The notes under the pieces are model-generated. The model had not been told where the DNA came from, did not search any database, and worked only from the letters and a program-made list of their open reading frames with translations. Below are positions 62,401 through 64,000 of a stretch of 64,000 bases of DNA, piece after piece; positions within the stretch are counted from its first letter, which is position 1; each line of letters begins with the position of its first letter. This stretch comes from Streptomyces fumanus (GTDB lineage Bacteria > Actinomycetota > Actinomycetes > Streptomycetales > Streptomycetaceae), in the NCBI RefSeq assembly GCF_014655295.1, contig NZ_BNBI01000006.1, forward strand, positions 62,001 to 126,000. The letters are read 5' to 3'. The translations under genes and the position numbers were made by a program.

Positions 62401-64000
62401 ATGGAGGCCGAGTCGGAACCCTACGTCCGTCTTGCGTCCCTGCGGCAACTGCACCAGGCCATGGCCGACATGAACACGGCCCGCAGCCTGGCCGACACCC
62501 TGCAGACCGTGGCCGACGGCGTCGTGCACGCCCTGGGGTACGAGCTGGCCTGCGTCAACCTGGTCCGCCCCGACGGCGATCTGGTGGTCGCCGCCTTCGC
62601 CGGGAACCAGGCCGCCGAGGCCCTCATCACCGGCCGGGTCGGCTCCCGCGACTCCTGGGAGCGCCGGCTGCGGATGGGCGAGCAGTGGGGCGACCTGGTG
62701 TTCATACCGCACACCGAGGGCTGGATCCTCGACGACGACGACGTACCCCAGTGGTACACCGACGGGCCCGCCCCCCGCTTCGAGGACGAGTGGCACCCCT
62801 CCGACCGCCTCTTCGCCCCCATGTACGCGCCCGGCCCGCAGGGCGGCGGCACCAGCGGCGAGCTGATCGGCGTCCTGTCCGTGGACCGCCCGCGCAACGG
62901 CCGCCGGCCCGGCGCCTGGGGCCGCGAGGCCCTCCAGATGTACGCCTTCCAGGCCGCCATCGCGATCAGCAACGCCCGGCTGCGCTCCAACATGCAGCGC
63001 GCCCTGGTCCGCCTGGAGCGCGAGCAGCAGGCCCTGCGCGCCAGCGAGGAGAGCTTCCGGCAGGCGTTCGAGTACGCCCCCTCCGGCATGGCCATCGCCG
63101 AGATGGGCGGCGACCAGCACGGCCGCATACTGCGCAGCAACGACGCGCTGTGCCGCCTGCTGGGCCGGCCCGCCGCCGCGATGCGCCGCTACTCCTTCTC
63201 CGACCTCGTCCACCCCGAGGACATAGGCACCCTGCTGCGCACCTCCCCCGAGGGCGGCCGCGCCGAACTCCGCCTGGGCCGCCGCGACGGCACCTACGTC
63301 TGGGTCTCCCTGCGCAACAGCGTCGTCGCCGACGCCGCCGACGGCCCCCGCTTCCTCCTCACCCACGTCGAGGACATAGAGGAGCGCAAGCGCCGCGAAC
63401 TGCAACTGGCCCACCGCGCCTCGCACGACTCCCTCACCGGCCTGCCGAACTCCGCCGAACTGCGCTCCCGCCTCTCCGCCCGGCTCTGCCAGCGCCCCCA
63501 GTCGGTCCTGCCGACCGCGGTCGACGCGATGGACGCCGCCTACGGCGACCCGGTCCTCGACTCCGGCGGCCACTCCTTCGACTTCCCGCCGAACCCCGAG
63601 CCGTACGACGCCTACGACCACCATGTGCACACCGTCGCCCCCGAGGAGGGCCGCGACGACGGCACCAAGGGGCTCGCGGTGCTCTTCTGCGACCTCGACG
63701 GCTTCAAGTCGATCAACGACCGGTTCGGGCACAACGCGGGCGACGCCGTGCTCATCGAGGTCGCCCGGCGGCTCTCCGGCGGCGTCCGCGACGGCGACAC
63801 CGTGGCCCGGCTCGGCGGCGACGAGTTCGTCATCCTCGCCGACGGCCTCGGCCGGGCCGACGCCGCCGACCTCGCCGTACGGCTGCGCAACGAGATCATC
63901 CAGCCCATCCGGGCCGAGGGCCGGGCCGTCCGGGTGGGCGCCAGCTTCGGCATCGGCTGGGCGCACTGCGGCATGACCGCCGACGAGGTGCTCAAGTCCG
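62401..64000 (+). CDS. cdgB: Diguanylate cyclase CdgB, 3' end outside window
   Basis: 533 residues are visible and the frame runs off the window. GAF domain about 15-195 (LADTLQTVADGVVHALGYEL, LIGVLSVDRPRNGRRPGAWG), a coiled linker, PAS/PAC about 215-340 (FRQAFEYAPSGMAIAEMGGD, YVWVSLRNSVVADAADGPRF, LTHVEDIEERKRRELQLAHR), then GGDEF from about 345. The active site GGDEF is at 472-476 and an inhibitory RxxD site (RDGD, 463-466) precedes it, so it should make c-di-GMP with product feedback. Between HDSLTGLPN and the rest is an about 50-residue insert. In S. coelicolor CdgB (GAF-PAS-GGDEF) controls development and antibiotic production through BldD. Confidence 0.93.
   Translation, partial: MEAESEPYVRLASLRQLHQAMADMNTARSLADTLQTVADGVVHALGYELACVNLVRPDGDLVVAAFAGNQAAEALITGRVGSRDSWERRLRMGEQWGDLVFIPHTEGWILDDDDVPQWYTDGPAPRFEDEWHPSDRLFAPMYAPGPQGGGTSGELIGVLSVDRPRNGRRPGAWGREALQMYAFQAAIAISNARLRSNMQRALVRLEREQQALRASEESFRQAFEYAPSGMAIAEMGGDQHGRILRSNDALCRLLGRPAAAMRRYSFSDLVHPEDIGTLLRTSPEGGRAELRLGRRDGTYVWVSLRNSVVADAADGPRFLLTHVEDIEERKRRELQLAHRASHDSLTGLPNSAELRSRLSARLCQRPQSVLPTAVDAMDAAYGDPVLDSGGHSFDFPPNPEPYDAYDHHVHTVAPEEGRDDGTKGLAVLFCDLDGFKSINDRFGHNAGDAVLIEVARRLSGGVRDGDTVARLGGDEFVILADGLGRADAADLAVRLRNEIIQPIRAEGRAVRVGASFGIGWAHCGMTADEVLKS

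Overview
This window is a high-GC actinobacterial chromosome segment, almost certainly Streptomyces. Codon use is strongly GC-biased. It carries Streptomyces hallmark genes (mshA, gpmA, phoU/phoR-phoP, carD, ispD-ispF-cysS-rlmB, msiK, hbpS/senS-senR, cdgB) in the order I recall for the SCO4195-SCO4281 core region of S. coelicolor. That synteny is from memory, not from a search.

Region by region. (1) 1-6.4 kb: the end of a HelD-type RNA-polymerase-associated helicase, an SGNH/GDSL esterase, a TetR regulator with a palindromic operator, and a second HelD-type gene preceded by a 20-bp inverted repeat that looks like the rifamycin-associated element, so the gene is probably the rifamycin-resistance factor HelR. 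A GNAT gene with an apparent frameshift follows. (2) 6.5-19.1 kb: core genes. These are an XRE regulator with an HbhA-like lysine-rich protein, a PP2C phosphatase, an NlpC/P60 endopeptidase, mshA (mycothiol synthesis), YbjN, AraC, DUF2000, MazG-like, MFS and gpmA. (3) 19.0-22.25 kb: a decayed integrative element flanked by a duplication of the gpmA 3' end. It has broken int and xis genes, a possible replication-gene remnant and an IS110-family fragment. (4) 22.3-27.7 kb: an accessory island. It holds a SLOG-like protein paired with an XRE/TPR regulator, a frameshifted hypothetical gene, and a lower-GC three-gene operon: a DUF1653 protein, a small WYL-like protein, and a dCTP-deaminase-like domain fused to two C-terminal membrane helices. 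This operon is the best candidate in the window for an undescribed system, possibly nucleotide-based phage defence. (5) 27.7-31.6 kb: VOC and GNAT genes, a WhiJ-type XRE/DUF6879 locus, a small membrane protein and a cysteine-rich peptide. (6) 31.7-45.6 kb: phosphate control (phoU, phoR-phoP with a PHO-box-like site), carD, isoprenoid precursor genes, cysS, rlmB, a DoxX protein, a sugar nucleotidyltransferase, the shared sugar-ABC ATPase msiK and tRNA-Thr. (7) 45.7-64 kb: a LuxR orphan regulator divergent from a large LAL regulator, an APH-family kinase, a quinone-oxidoreductase/DHA2-MFS operon with a perfect 20-bp palindrome, a phytoene-desaturase-like oxidase, a pentapeptide protein, an M1 peptidase, the HbpS/SenS/SenR redox-sensing module, TerD, ArfB, a flavin reductase, and the start of the diguanylate cyclase gene cdgB behind a BldD-box-like palindrome.

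Two features recur. Several intergenic gaps carry arrays of short GC-rich repeats (2.5, 11.1, 19.5, 42.5, 49.3 and 60.2 kb). Several genes (GNAT at 5.8 kb, hypothetical at 24.4 kb, IS110 fragment, int, xis) show single-base frameshifts, some in C or G runs. Read support should be checked before these are treated as real mutations.
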